From positions 203,195,059 through 203,259,058 of the forward strand of contig OZ024740.1 in assembly GCA_964016885.1 (NCBI GenBank): a stretch of 64,000 nucleotides of DNA, given 5' to 3'. Positions 21,302-31,841 of the stretch are shown one piece after another. The DNA is from Eledone cirrhosa (taxonomy: Eukaryota; Mollusca; Cephalopoda; Octopoda; Eledonidae). The position numbers were made by a program, and so were the translations under genes. How positions within the stretch are numbered: the first letter of the stretch is position 1; each line of letters begins with the position of its first letter. The notes beneath the pieces are model-generated. The model did not search any database, was not told the DNA's origin, and saw only the letters and a list, made by a program, of their open reading frames with translations.

Positions 21302-23645
21302 ATTGCATGCCAGAACCTGATGTATAAGTTGTATACAGCCAGCCTGAATCTATTCCTCCAAGATCACTGTGAAAATAATAACATCATCACAGATGAACAA
21401 GCAGCTGGAAAGAAAAGGGTTTGGGATGTGCTGAACAACTCCTAATCAACAAAACTGCGATGTCGGAGGTGCGACAAATTAGGAGGAATATGACTACAGT
21501 CTGGCTGGACTACAAGAAAGCTTTCGATTCTGTTCCCCACTCTTGGATGATAGAGGCCCTCCAACTTGCTAAAGTCCCAGACATTATTATCAGAGCCATA
21601 GAGAGGCTGTCTTCTTCTTGGGCTACTATCCTAAGGTTAAAGACAGAGAGGGAGGACTCTATTTTCACTGATAAAATAAAATATTGCAGGGGTATATTTC
21701 AGGGGGACAGTCTCTCTGTGATATTGTTCATCTTGTCATTAAACCCCTTGTCCTTTCTGCTCAAGAAATGTGAGGGATACATCATTGGCTCACAGGAGGA
21801 CAGAAATACGAACCTAACCCATAACTTCTTTTGGGACGATCTGAAACTCTATGCCAAGAACATGGATGGGATGAAGAAAAATCTTGACCTGGTTACAACG
21901 TTCTCAAAGGATATAGGAATGGAGTTTGGCCAAGATAAATGCTCATACATGACTGTAAAGCGGGCAAAAACAACAACCCAATCTAGCAACATTGTCATCA
22001 ATGGTCTAACTGTTTCACCGATATCTGATGAGGACTGCTACAGATACCTGGGGATATATGAGAACATATCCTATAAAGGTATCTGTAATAAAGAACGCGT
22101 AACCAGGGAATACTACACCCGATTAAGAAAGATCTGGTCATCGGAACTCTCTGCACAAAACAAAACAGTGGCGCACAATGTGTTTGCTGTGCCTGTCCTA
22201 ACACCAACGTTTGGAATACTTAATTGGACGATAGATGAAATCCGAGCAGTTGATGTTGGAACTCGAAAATACTAAACAACACCGGAAACTTCCACATCAA
22301 CAGTGACATAGACCGCCTTTACTTGAAACGTAAGCAGGGAGGCAGAGGCCTAACATCAGTCCAGACAGCATTTGAATGTCGCATCATATCCCTCCGACAA
22401 CATCTACGAACCTCGAAGCGTAGGAGCCCGCTTCTCGAGCAAGTCTATCTGCATGAAACAGATAAGATCATGAGAGTTGGGAAGGAACTCCTTGAGAGAT
22501 ATTCCCTGTGTGATAATCAAAAAATCACACCCAGGGATGTCGCTCAGCAGTATCGCAGTGAATCCATGGATGAAAAACTGCATGCCTATCAGCAAAAAAA
22601 TCATGCATGGATATTTTGCCAGGAAGCTCCAGAGTCAGAAGTAATATAGATAAGGAAAGTAGTCTATCTTGGACCAACAACCTCTATATTGGCTCCCACT
22701 TTGAAGGATACGCTTTTGCAATCCAAGAACAGGAGATTAGCACGAAATACCTGATTCACAAAAGAGATAGGGATGCAGGAAAAACACCTAGACGTGATAA
22801 CAAATGCAGACTCTGCAGAACTAACATCGAGGATATCACCCATGTCATCAGCAGCTGTCCAAAGATGTCATCGCGGTACTATCTACCTATGAGGCATGAT
22901 GTAGTGGCCAAAACACTGTACAATGCAGTTCGTAAAATAGATAGCCCTGATAATAAACACATTAAAAGCTACAGCAATGTGAAAGACATCCATGTACATA
23001 ATATGAAAGAATACTGGTGGAATGTTCCATTAAAACCCCAATAAAATGCAGGTATAACAAACCAGATATTATGATATGGGACAGGGAGAAGAAAACATGT
23101 ACAGTAGTGGAAATTAGCTGTCCAGCAGATGCCAATATAATATCAAAGATTAGTGAAAAGGAGAATATTTATGCAGAACTGATGAGAAATCTGCAGATAC
23201 TCCACCCTGATTACACCTTCAGATATATGCCTGTGATTATTGGGGCACTTGGATATGTTAGTAACTGCCTCAATACAAATCTTGAGAAGTTAGGCAGGAA
23301 CAGAAAGAACACAACTAGTTAGGAAATTACAAGTACAATCCATTAATGGAACAGTAAAGATATGTAAAACATTCCAGAAATTTTGAATCTAATAACTGCA
23401 TATACACATGTACAGATACAAAGCATATACACATGCTCACATACAACTCAAAACATACACATCTACAATACAATAGCATCCACACATACAATAACATCCA
23501 TATCTACACATGCATGCATACATACATATCTAACTAGTTGATGTTGAGTAAATTCCAATGAGAGAGTCTTGTGTCTATGTTAGAAACCGACTCTCTCTCT
23601 ATTGGTAAAACTTTGTGAAATTATAAAACCAGAAGAACATACATA
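21302..23645 (+). mobile_element. R2/R4-type LINE (restriction-like endonuclease), copy 1
   Basis: A 5'-truncated element starting directly after an (ATAC)n tract. Frames in order: RT fingers (YKLYTASLNLFLQDHCENNN), palm (21421-22275), a linker (LKRKQGGRGLTSVQTAFECR), a CX2C...HX5C motif (CRLCRTNIEDITHVISSC, about 22805) and a PD...D/E type nuclease region (NKPDIMIWDREKKTCTVVEI, about 23055). The CCHC-plus-PD order C-terminal to the RT is the hallmark of early-branching LINEs with a restriction-like endonuclease. A ~310-bp 3' UTR ends TTATAAAACCAGAA near 23635, as in copy 2. Confidence 0.8.
21421..22275 (+). pseudogene. Reverse transcriptase of R2/R4-type LINE, copy 1
   Basis: Motif A VWLDYKKAFDSVPHSW (about residues 28-43) carries the catalytic Asp. 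IFQGDSLSVILFILSLNPLS (about 91-110) is motif B. HNFFWDDLKLYAKN (about 134-147) is motif C with both Asp residues kept; copy 2 has FFVDDLKLY at this place. GMEFGQDKCSYMTVKR and YRYLGIYE follow. It ends in a stop at 22275 from a lost base; the reading continues from about 22290 in another frame. The fingers region upstream (21306-21440) is in a different frame. Confidence 0.8.
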
Positions 23646-24055
23646 TAACGTGTTTCTGAAGTTTACGTGTACAAAATTCCACTGAGGCTATAGTATAAGA
23701 CACATACGATGCAGTTGAACTGAACCCAAAACCACATGATTACGACGACGCGAAATCGTTATCGACACAGTTGTGCCTTTGTCTATACTGTTTATACTGT
23801 TTATATTTTTGTGTTGGTTTCTTTATTTGAATGAACGAAAATTAAAAGGAATTTCTTAAAAATATAGCTGGACATCCGTCGGTTCCGACGTCGAGTGTTC
23901 CAGTTGATGCGACCAACGGAACAGCCAGCTTGTAAAATTATTATACAGCAAGTGGTTGAACATTCCACAGACACGTGTACTCTTAACCTAGTTCTCGAGC
24001 AGATCCAGTTGGATAATATGTGACAAAGCTGGTCTTTTGAATTACAAGTGCAACT
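23646..24055. other. Unique DNA, no gene seen
   Basis: No coding frame or repeat family recognised. Confidence 0.4.
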
Positions 24056-24185
24056 AATTTTTTTTATTTTTTTTTTTTTTTTGCTGCTGAGTGGACAGGA
24101 ACAACATGAAATAAAGAGTCTTGTTCAAGGACACAACACGTCGTCACACGATGGTGAGCTGAACAGCCTAACCACTAAGCCATAC
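24056..24185 (-). mobile_element. tRNA-derived SINE, minus strand
   Basis: On the minus strand GGCTTAGTGGTTAGGCTGTT resembles a tRNA A-box region, followed by GTTGTGTCCTTGAACAAGAC, CTTTATTTCATGTTG and CCACTCAGC, then a poly-A tail (plus-strand T-run 24056-24082). The body matches the SINE at 8462-8738. Confidence 0.6.
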
Positions 24186-24293
24186 AATACACCTTCACGG
24201 TACAGGAAATAAAACATTTTGCAAAAAAAGAAATAAAACCGAGGACCAAGTGACATCTATTGAACACAGTTTCGATCTCATTGCACTGCTTAC

Positions 24294-25108
<815 letters not shown>

Positions 25109-25178
<70 letters not shown>
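25109..25178. repeat. CA then TA microsatellite
   Basis: CA about 25109-25136, TA to 25178; left boundary of hairpin element copy 2. Confidence 0.95.
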
Positions 25179-25180
<2 letters not shown>

Positions 25181-25375
25181 CGAAGGAGTTGTGGTAAGGA
25201 ACCAGATGGACCATAACGCATCAGAGTACTCAATACTTAGGGTAGTAGAGTGGGTAATAGGAGAAGGTATGACCCCGACGGCAGAGCTCAAGCCGTTACG
25301 ACGGCTATTTCTGGACAGAAATAGCCGTCGAAACGGCTTGAGCTCTGCCGTCGGGGTCATACCTTCATTCTTTCT

Positions 25376-25377
<2 letters not shown>
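25179..25377. mobile_element. TA-flanked hairpin element, copy 2 (best preserved)
   Basis: Head AACGAAGGAGTTGTGGTAAG to GGGTAATAGGAG, then a hairpin at about 25264-25365. Left arm contains ATGACCCCGACGGCAGAGCT and AAGCCGTTACGACGGCTA; the right arm is its complement with one mismatch (GTTACG versus GTTTCG), around a CTG-GA-CAG centre. TA tracts bound both sides. Copies at 8813, 44570 (inverted) and 60541. Non-coding. Confidence 0.9.

Positions 25378-25410
<33 letters not shown>
25378..25410. repeat. TA microsatellite
   Basis: Right boundary of hairpin element copy 2. Confidence 0.95.
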
Positions 25411-25414
<4 letters not shown>

Positions 25415-25499
25415 GCGAGCGAACGGTCGACGCCGAGGCGAGCAGGGCACACCCCAGTGAAGTCAGAGGATGACGAAACCGAACGGTCAGTCGGTAACT

Positions 25500-25910
25500 G
25501 CAACTGCATTCTAGCTTCTAGCTTGTATTCGCAATCGTATTTTTTCGGTCATTACCCAAGATTCATGACCAAAGATAAGGGTTGGCACGGATACAGAATT
25601 GAAGATAGTGAGTTTGGCTTTTACACCTACCTCCCTTCTTCTGGTTACCAAATACTGAAGTTGGCGCATTACTGCACCAGTTCCTACAATTCTTGCACGT
25701 AATTCAGCCTCCTGCCTTCCATTACTCGTGAACACGGCCCCGAGATACTTGAACTTCTCCACTTGTTTCAGTGGAATTCCCTTCATATGTAGAGTGCACT
25801 GCGCAAGCTTCCTTGAGAGGACGAATATCTCAGTTTTCTCAGAACTGGTTTTCATTCCAACTATGCAACACTCGGCGTCAAAACTCTGGAGTGCAAGTCG
25901 GATGGAGAGG
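25500..25910 (-). pseudogene. LINE ORF2 fragment (RT thumb region), minus strand
   Basis: KTEIFVLSRK, CTLHMKGIPLKQVEKFKYLG, AVFTSNGRQEAELRARIVGT and SVPTLIFGHESWVMTEKIRL are the ordered blocks that follow the RT palm in a widespread metazoan LINE type. The stretch is open for 114 codons from 25855. It lacks palm motifs A-C. The next part of the same protein type appears at 26130-26340 on the opposite strand. Confidence 0.75.
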
Positions 25911-26129
25911 CCTTATTAGACTTTTGTTCTAGCAATGGACTCTCTATTAAGAACACCTTCTTCCAGCAGAGACTTCCATAAATATACATGGTACAAGAGG
26001 AATCAGTGACAGAGATCAATAATTAATATTTGTTATTGTCTCTGATCTCTTCGAGTCTGTGCTGAATGTTCATGTTATTAACTTTATTAATTGTATTAAT
26101 TTTATTTATCCATCCTTATCTATTCCCTC

Positions 26130-26347
26130 TGATTAGAATGTCTCAGGAAAGAATCGTTGGACAGATTTTACAGGCAAAACCGACGGGTAGGAAACTTAGG
26201 GGTAGTCTCCGAGCAAGATGGTTGGATAACATCCATGAGCTTGGCTGGTCTCGCTTGGGGATCTAGCCAGGTAAGTTGGAGACAGTTGCTTCTGACAGGA
26301 CTCGCTGGAAGGAGTGTTTGAGGATTCTTCCCCCCTACGACGCTCTC
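26130..26347 (+). pseudogene. LINE ORF2 C-terminal fragment, plus strand
   Basis: RMSQERIVGQILQAKPTGRK, LRGSLRARWLDNIHELGWSR and, after a TAG, TRWKECLRILPPYDALGKK. These are the C-terminal blocks of the LINE type whose upstream part lies inverted at 25500-25910. It runs straight into a (GAA)n tract that occupies the place of the LINE's 3' tail. Confidence 0.7.
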
Positions 26348-26554
26348 GGGAAGAAGAAGAAGAAGAAGAAGAAGAAGAAGAAGAAGAAGAAGAAGAAGAA
26401 GAAGAAGAAGAAGAAGAAGAAGAAGAAGAAGAAGAAGAAGAAGAAGAAGAAGAAGAAGAAGAAGAAGAAGAAGAAGAAGAAGAAGAAGAAGAAGAAGAAG
26501 AAGAAGAAGAAGAAGAAGAAGAAGAAGAAGAAGAAGAAGAAGAAGAAGAAGAAG
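26348..26554 (+). repeat. Long (GAA)n tract, ~205 bp
   Basis: About 68 uninterrupted GAA/AAG units starting at the end of a LINE ORF2 fragment. ORFs of poly-Lys, poly-Glu or poly-Leu here are artefacts. Pure GAA of this length is expected to form intramolecular triplexes. Confidence 0.98.
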
Positions 26555-27121
26555 ATCTAGTCCGTTTTCCGTACCTCTTCCCATTCTCTCTCTATTCCGG
26601 CATGTCTTCAGTAACAAGCTAATGAAAGCAAGGGTAAATATGACTGAGATGATTTATTTTAGTTTACTTCAGTCTGCACCTCTAGCATTTGTTTTTCTTC
26701 GTATCTTTTATTTCTAGGTTAAAATGACATAAAAATAATAAAGAATTTAATATTTAGTTAAACATAAACCAAATATAAACAAACTTTGAGTACATGGAAG
26801 CTACGTAAAGATTCAACAAGAGAAACTTCTATTTTACAGCTTCCCTTCTTTCCCATTTTCATTTTCTTAGGCATAATGTGCCTCTCATTGGCCTTTAATA
26901 TTTGAAATTTTATTTTTATTTTATTTTATATTAATTTATTTTACCCCTTTTTTTAATTCTTTTTTTTTTTATTACTTTTCTCACTAACTCTTTTTGATTG
27001 CCAACTGTACGGAGTACTCAATACTTCCCCTCGTCTGTCATGGATTACAAACTCTATACCCAGGTAGTGACTATTATCTTTAACCCAAGTCATGACTTTC
27101 TGCTAAAATTCTTAAACTATG
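26555..27121. other. AT-rich unique DNA, no gene seen
   Basis: No gene supported; poly-T and TTTTA-rich stretch near 26905-26985. Confidence 0.45.
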
Positions 27122-27210
27122 GAACTCAGTAGATGTGTATGAATGTAACTCAGTAGATGTGTGTGTATGTAACTCAGTAGATGTGTGTGTATGTAACTCA
27201 GTATGTAACT
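27122..27210 (+). repeat. 24-bp tandem repeat, ~3.5 copies
   Basis: Unit GTAACTCAGTAGATGTGTGT plus GTAT; three nearly perfect copies then a partial one. Confidence 0.85.
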
Positions 27211-27511
27211 GAAGCGTAACGTACGTTACGAATGGATGAAACAAGCAGAATTATCATAAGACGATGACTAAATGATTTTAACTTGTTTTTTAACAATTGA
27301 TGGTGGAAAAGATTTCAAATTGTCTTAACTCGGGCCGTAACTCATGGTGTCTGACACTCTTACCGGCTAAATAGCCTGGGAGTCTATTTTACCGGGACAG
27401 ACTACATAGCCTCTTCCGAGAAAGAGAAAGAAGTTGTTTCATTTCTGCTGGTGAAATGCTTCATATGTAATATGTACCGATTGTGTTGTTATTTCTGTTT
27501 ACCTTTTACTT

Positions 27512-27523
<12 letters not shown>
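27211..27523. other. Unique DNA, no gene seen
   Basis: No coding or RNA feature; a small GTAACGTACGTTAC palindrome lies at about 27217-27230. Confidence 0.4.

Positions 27524-27583
<60 letters not shown>
27524..27583. repeat. TA microsatellite
   Basis: About 60 bp of TA. Confidence 0.95.
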
Positions 27584-27587
<4 letters not shown>

Positions 27588-27690
27588 TAAATTTAGTCCT
27601 TCATCAGTGATCTTCCAGCCTTCATTGGTATTTCATCGCTTTAAATACCAGATACCTCTGGTTGGTGCGAGCAACTAGAAATAGATTGAC
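27584..27690. repeat. Interspersed repeat next to TA tract (family D, copy 2)
   Basis: TTAGTCCTTCATCAGTGATC...TTCATTGGTATTTCAT matches 11968-12018 in the same orientation, again immediately beside a TA tract. Confidence 0.6.
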
Positions 27691-27717
27691 ATATATATAT
27701 ATATATAAAATAAACAC

Positions 27718-28162
27718 ATGAAACAATCACAGGGGATAATTTGTAAAGTGTGTAAGCACACACAGCTAGGTAGGTAACAAATTAAAGTTTAACTAGAACT
27801 TCAAATATAGAAACCTTTTAAAATGATTAATCTTCCTTGTATATATTTCATTAAATAAAAATATATATTTCACCATCAATCGGTAAATCACAGTAGTCAA
27901 ATCCGGATTTTCAACAAAGGAAAAGATTTAACTATCTGTGTTTACACTGCAAATGCAAATCTGCGAATGACGTGTTGCATTTTTTTTTAAATACACACAT
28001 CGTACCAGCGTCATCCCAGTGGCGTGAATAGGATTATCGACAGCTAAAAATAGCAGCCGAGTCCTTTCAACTGAGTTAGCTCTACAATTAAGGGGCCGTA
28101 TATATATCCAATAGCTGTGTGTGCTTACACACTTTACAAATTATTCCCTGTGATTGTTTCAT
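27718..28162. mobile_element. Foldback element with 50-bp terminal inverted repeats
   Basis: Left arm 27718-27767 (ATGAAACAATCACAGGGGAT, then AATTTGTAAAGTGTGTAAGC, ACACACAGCT) and right arm 28113-28162 are inverted repeats with one clear mismatch (GGGGAT versus GGGAAT). A ~345-bp AT-rich interior encodes nothing recognisable. TA tracts flank both sides. No second copy in the window. Confidence 0.8.
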
Positions 28163-28184
28163 ATGTTTATATATATATATATAC

Positions 28185-28318
28185 ATTCATTTATTATGGC
28201 TATTGGTGAGCTTTGTTACTCTAAAGTTTCACCTGCACATTCACAGGATCACCAGTCTTGTCTGGTGAGTACACAGGTGAGACTCTAGAGTAATAAGGCT
28301 TAGTCATAATAAATGAAT
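28185..28318. mobile_element. 134-bp foldback element, family E, copy 2
   Basis: Same length and order as 13449-13582, with ATTCATTTATTATG / CATAATAAATGAAT ends and the CACCAG-TCTTGT-CTGGTG core. Left flank is a TA tract. Confidence 0.8.
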
Positions 28319-28740
28319 ATTTAAACACGACTTCGGTATTGAGTTTTTATTCTTAGGTCCGTCAATAGTTCACGTACTCTCAGATCTTGAATAATCGTCC
28401 CCATTCACCGCTTATTAATTTGTCAGATTTTTTCAACCCCCACACGCCGGTTTTTATTCCACCCCACCCCTACCCTCGCACATATGCTTATTAAAGTTTG
28501 CTAATCTATCTCCGGCGAAATGTTATTGTAAGTGATTCATATTGATACAACAGCTGGAGAATCTAATAATTTTATTTTACATTAAAAAACATTCTATATG
28601 ACAACAAAAAAGCATTACAAGAAATCCCATATTTACGAACGTACACTATACAATTACTGATTTCCCAAGCCTTCCTCCTCCCCCCATTATTGCCATCCTC
28701 CTATTATTTGGGACCCGAGAGTGCCATCAAACTCTCCTCC
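28319..28740. repeat. Interspersed block shared with 13583-13969
   Basis: Collinear with the first copy, including TATTGAGTTTTTATTCTTA, GCGAAATGTTATTGTAAGTG and GGGACCCGAGAGTGCCA; differs by small indels and substitutions. Confidence 0.75.
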
Positions 28741-29170
28741 TCTTTATGTCTATCCCACAAATCTCACTTTTAATCCCCCTGTACACGGAAATCTCACCCA
28801 ACACCCCTCTCTATATATACCATATAACATACTCTCCCAATACCCCTCTCTATATCAATTAACACCAAACTATACCCCTCTTTATATCTACTGCATGGAA
28901 ATCTCTTCCAATCCCCCTCTCTATATCTACTACATGGTTCTCTCTTCCATTCCCCCTCTCTATATCAATTAACGCCAAACTCTCCCTCTCTCTATATCTA
29001 CTACATGGAACTTTCTTCAAATTCCCCTCTTTATCAATAAACATTAATTTCTTCCCCTCTATATCTAATGTACAACACACTCTCCCAACCTTCCTCTCTA
29101 TATCAATTACCACTAAACTCTCCCCCTCTCTATATCTCTAGCTATCTCTCCCATCTGTCTCTACATAACA
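28741..29170. repeat. CT-rich minisatellite, copy 2
   Basis: Units built on CCCCTCTCTATATCTACTAC and TCTATATCAATTAACGCCAA, as at 13970-14465. The truncated LINE L2 begins at its right edge. Confidence 0.8.
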
Positions 29171-29174
29171 TCTC

Positions 29175-30116
29175 TCGGAAACGGCAATCAGCGGAGACTC
29201 CACTTCGACATTCTATAGGGGATTAATGGAGGATAAGTGCGACGACATTCTCGGGGAAACTCTAGGCATCGAGGAGGACGAACTGACCAGTCTGTTCAGG
29301 AGGAATTTCCGTCCAGGGCCTATGGATAACTTCCAGAGGTCTCTGGCCTGGCAGTGCTACCGAAGCTCTAAAAGTTCGAGACAAAATCTGCAGGCACGAA
29401 CGCCCTGGCAGAGATCCTGCCAAACGGACCTGTCCAAGATGCGAGCAGGACATCGAAACCGTTCTGCACGCAATTGTTCAGTGCCCAGGGGTGACCGACC
29501 TGTGAAATTATATCGAACAGCTACTGTCACGTGTGGCACGCATCCAGTTGTCAGCCGAGTCGATCGTGATGATCACCCCGCCGCCTTAATTTAAGAATGA
29601 AGGAGAGGCGGTTTTCCTCTGTCTGGTGGCTATGGCGAAAGAGGTATATGGTGGACGAGGTTAAAAGGACTGAGGGCAAACACCTTTCTCTCCGGACAAC
29701 AACTCATCCCCTTCTTTAAGTATCACTTCAGAAGGAAGGTGAGAGTGGAGAGAGAGGTGCTACAGCCCAGTAAATTCGCTGAAAAGTGGGTGAATGTGGC
29801 AAAAATGGCCCGAGTGAATGGGCCTTCTCTGTATATAAACCTGTAGGTTGAGGAAGATAAACAGAGGGAAGACAGGAACACCTACAAAACGTGTTCCTGG
29901 TGTTGAGGGTTGTTCTATCCACGGGGTGTAAAACAACCCTGCAGTAACGTTACCCCCTATTGAGGATTTCAATTGTTATTTTATTATATATAGTTTATTG
30001 TGATTTATTAATGTTAAAGTTATTTTTATGTAAAACCCCCGCCGTCACGTCTTGTAATGTCCTATTTTTGTACGCCCTTGTGGCAAATAAAGAAAGATAT
30101 CTATCTATCTATATCG
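29175..30116 (+). mobile_element. Tx1-like LINE, copy L2 (5'-truncated 3' fragment)
   Basis: Begins within the ORF2 C-terminal region at the place matching 19128 of L1 (ISGDSTSTFYRGL); encodes ILGETLGIEEDELTSLF and RPGPMDNFQRSLAWQCY, then frameshifts. A 3' UTR follows with CCCTTGTGGCAAATAAAG (AATAAA at about 30085) and an ATCTATCTATCTATATC end at about 30116. It follows the CT-rich minisatellite directly and is followed directly by the 5' end of L3. Confidence 0.85.
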
Positions 30117-30133
30117 TCAGTTTTGAAAACACG

Positions 30134-31800
30134 ATGTCGAACGTTGATTGTAACACCAACACCAACACCAACACCAACGCCAATAACGTGAAAAATGTAA
30201 ACAACACCAACCAAAACAACAACAACAACAACAGCAACGATGATAACAACAACACCACCAACAACAACAGCAATACGAACAACTCCACAAACAAGGAAAA
30301 GATTTCCTTCGCACAAACCGTCCAAAAGACGGAACTGTTTACATACCTTGACATTTCCAATGCTAAGTGATGCAAAGCAGTATGTAACTTGTGGTGAGAG
30401 TGGTGCTTTCAGCATCACTTCTCCTCAACAGTTACGTAGAGAAACTATCCTAAAAACAATAATTTTTAGGATAGTTTCAAATGTGTCTAAAAAACCAGTC
30501 CAATTATCTCAAAACGAAATTGAATGAAGGATATTGCCTTCATCCAAAAAGGTAAACTTTTTGGAAGCATTTCGGTGCTAATAAAAGACCAATTGACGGC
30601 ACAGAAATATTCTGTGTCGCCAATTGTGTCCCCCCCTCTACACCTTTTTCCTCACATATATGGGAAAAGGGACCCAAAAAAATAAGAGTAACAAATATCA
30701 CACCAAATATAAACATCTGGTGGATATTAGCTGGTTTCATCAACGTTGATGAAGATACAGTAATTTCGGTAGGAAAGTCCTCCAGAGGCATATTCAACGG
30801 TACAAGCTTGGAAGTTCTGGTCCAAATGAGACCAGAACGGATCGCTAGAATACCACAACGTGTGCCTCTGGATGGAAATTCCTACATAAACATTTCTGTT
30901 GAGGGTAGGCGGCCTTCATGTTTCCAGTGTTTAAGCAGTGGTCACCTGAGGGCTTCCTGTCCTCAATTAACTGCATTAAAAAAAGGCACTACTGCCGACA
31001 CCTAACACAAAAACACAACCACCACCACAACAACAACAACAACAACACACAAAAATAACAAAAACAAACCAAACTGCAAACAGTCCCACCCAACGCCTCC
31101 CCACCTAAAACAACTCCAAAAACACCCACAAGCACAACCGTTCCCCAAAACGTACCCATCCCTAATCAAACATACACCACAACGGACGAAGCACCCTCGC
31201 CATCACTCATTGATGATGAGGGAGAACCCCTCCGCTCAAAAAAAAAAAGAAAAGAAGACATAACACGAACAAAAAGGCAACAAACCCACAACCACCAACA
31301 CAAACAACACAAACATTACAAACAAAAATCCGCCCTCTCGAAAACAAAACAACGACAACACTCCAAACACAAATACCCACAACAAAACGAAAACACACAC
31401 AAGAACAACAGACAAAAACTAACACAACACAACAAAAATATTATACATACATAAGCACTGACAATAAAACCATGATGGAGGTCATCTCCAAAAACCCTTC
31501 CGTGGAAACCGAAGGAAAATATTTTACCAAATGTAAAGACAAACCTAATTTAAGGATGATTAGGGTCCCTACGGACACCTATAAGTCCTTAAAGGAAAAC
31601 TTTGCTGAGGACGTGGGGAATATGTGTGTTAAACCAACGAACCGCGTCCTCTTGAAACGTTTCCCCACCCCCACCCCAGACACCCCCTCCCCACCAAACA
31701 CCTCCGTCCCCACCCCGCCAGGAACCACCACCCTTCCAAACAACCCCTCCAACACCCCCATGGACATTGTGCAGCCTGGTCCCCAGGAGACGAAGAGGTG
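30134..31800 (+). pseudogene. ORF1 of LINE L3
   Basis: Starts [18 protein letters not shown], an Asn/Thr-rich N terminus from AACACC repeats. Then KISFAQTVQKTELFTYLD, a frame break near 30370, LRRETILKTIIFRIVSN, an interruption near 30527, VGKSSRGIFNGTSLEVLVQM and the zinc knuckle CFQCLSSGHLRASC (about 30921-30962). A Thr/Gln/Pro-rich linker with CAA units follows and the C-terminal frame 31472-31801 ends PGPQETKR. Broken by frameshifts but carries the GGA codon where L1 has a stop. Confidence 0.75.
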
Positions 31801-31834
31801 AGTGATTTCTTTTCCTCTTCTTTTAACTTTTCAG
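31798..31834 (+). other. Possible 37-nt mini-intron between ORF1 and ORF2 of L3
   Basis: AGAG|GTGAGT at the ORF1 stop, pyrimidine-rich middle, TTTTCAG|CACC before the ORF2 ATG at 31842. As in L1, removal would join the two ORFs in phase (K-S-T-N-M-A-N), although the raw ORF1-stop to ORF2-start distance differs by one base between the copies. L4 keeps GTAAGT (35781) but has lost the AG. Confidence 0.3.
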
Positions 31835-31841
31835 CACCAAC

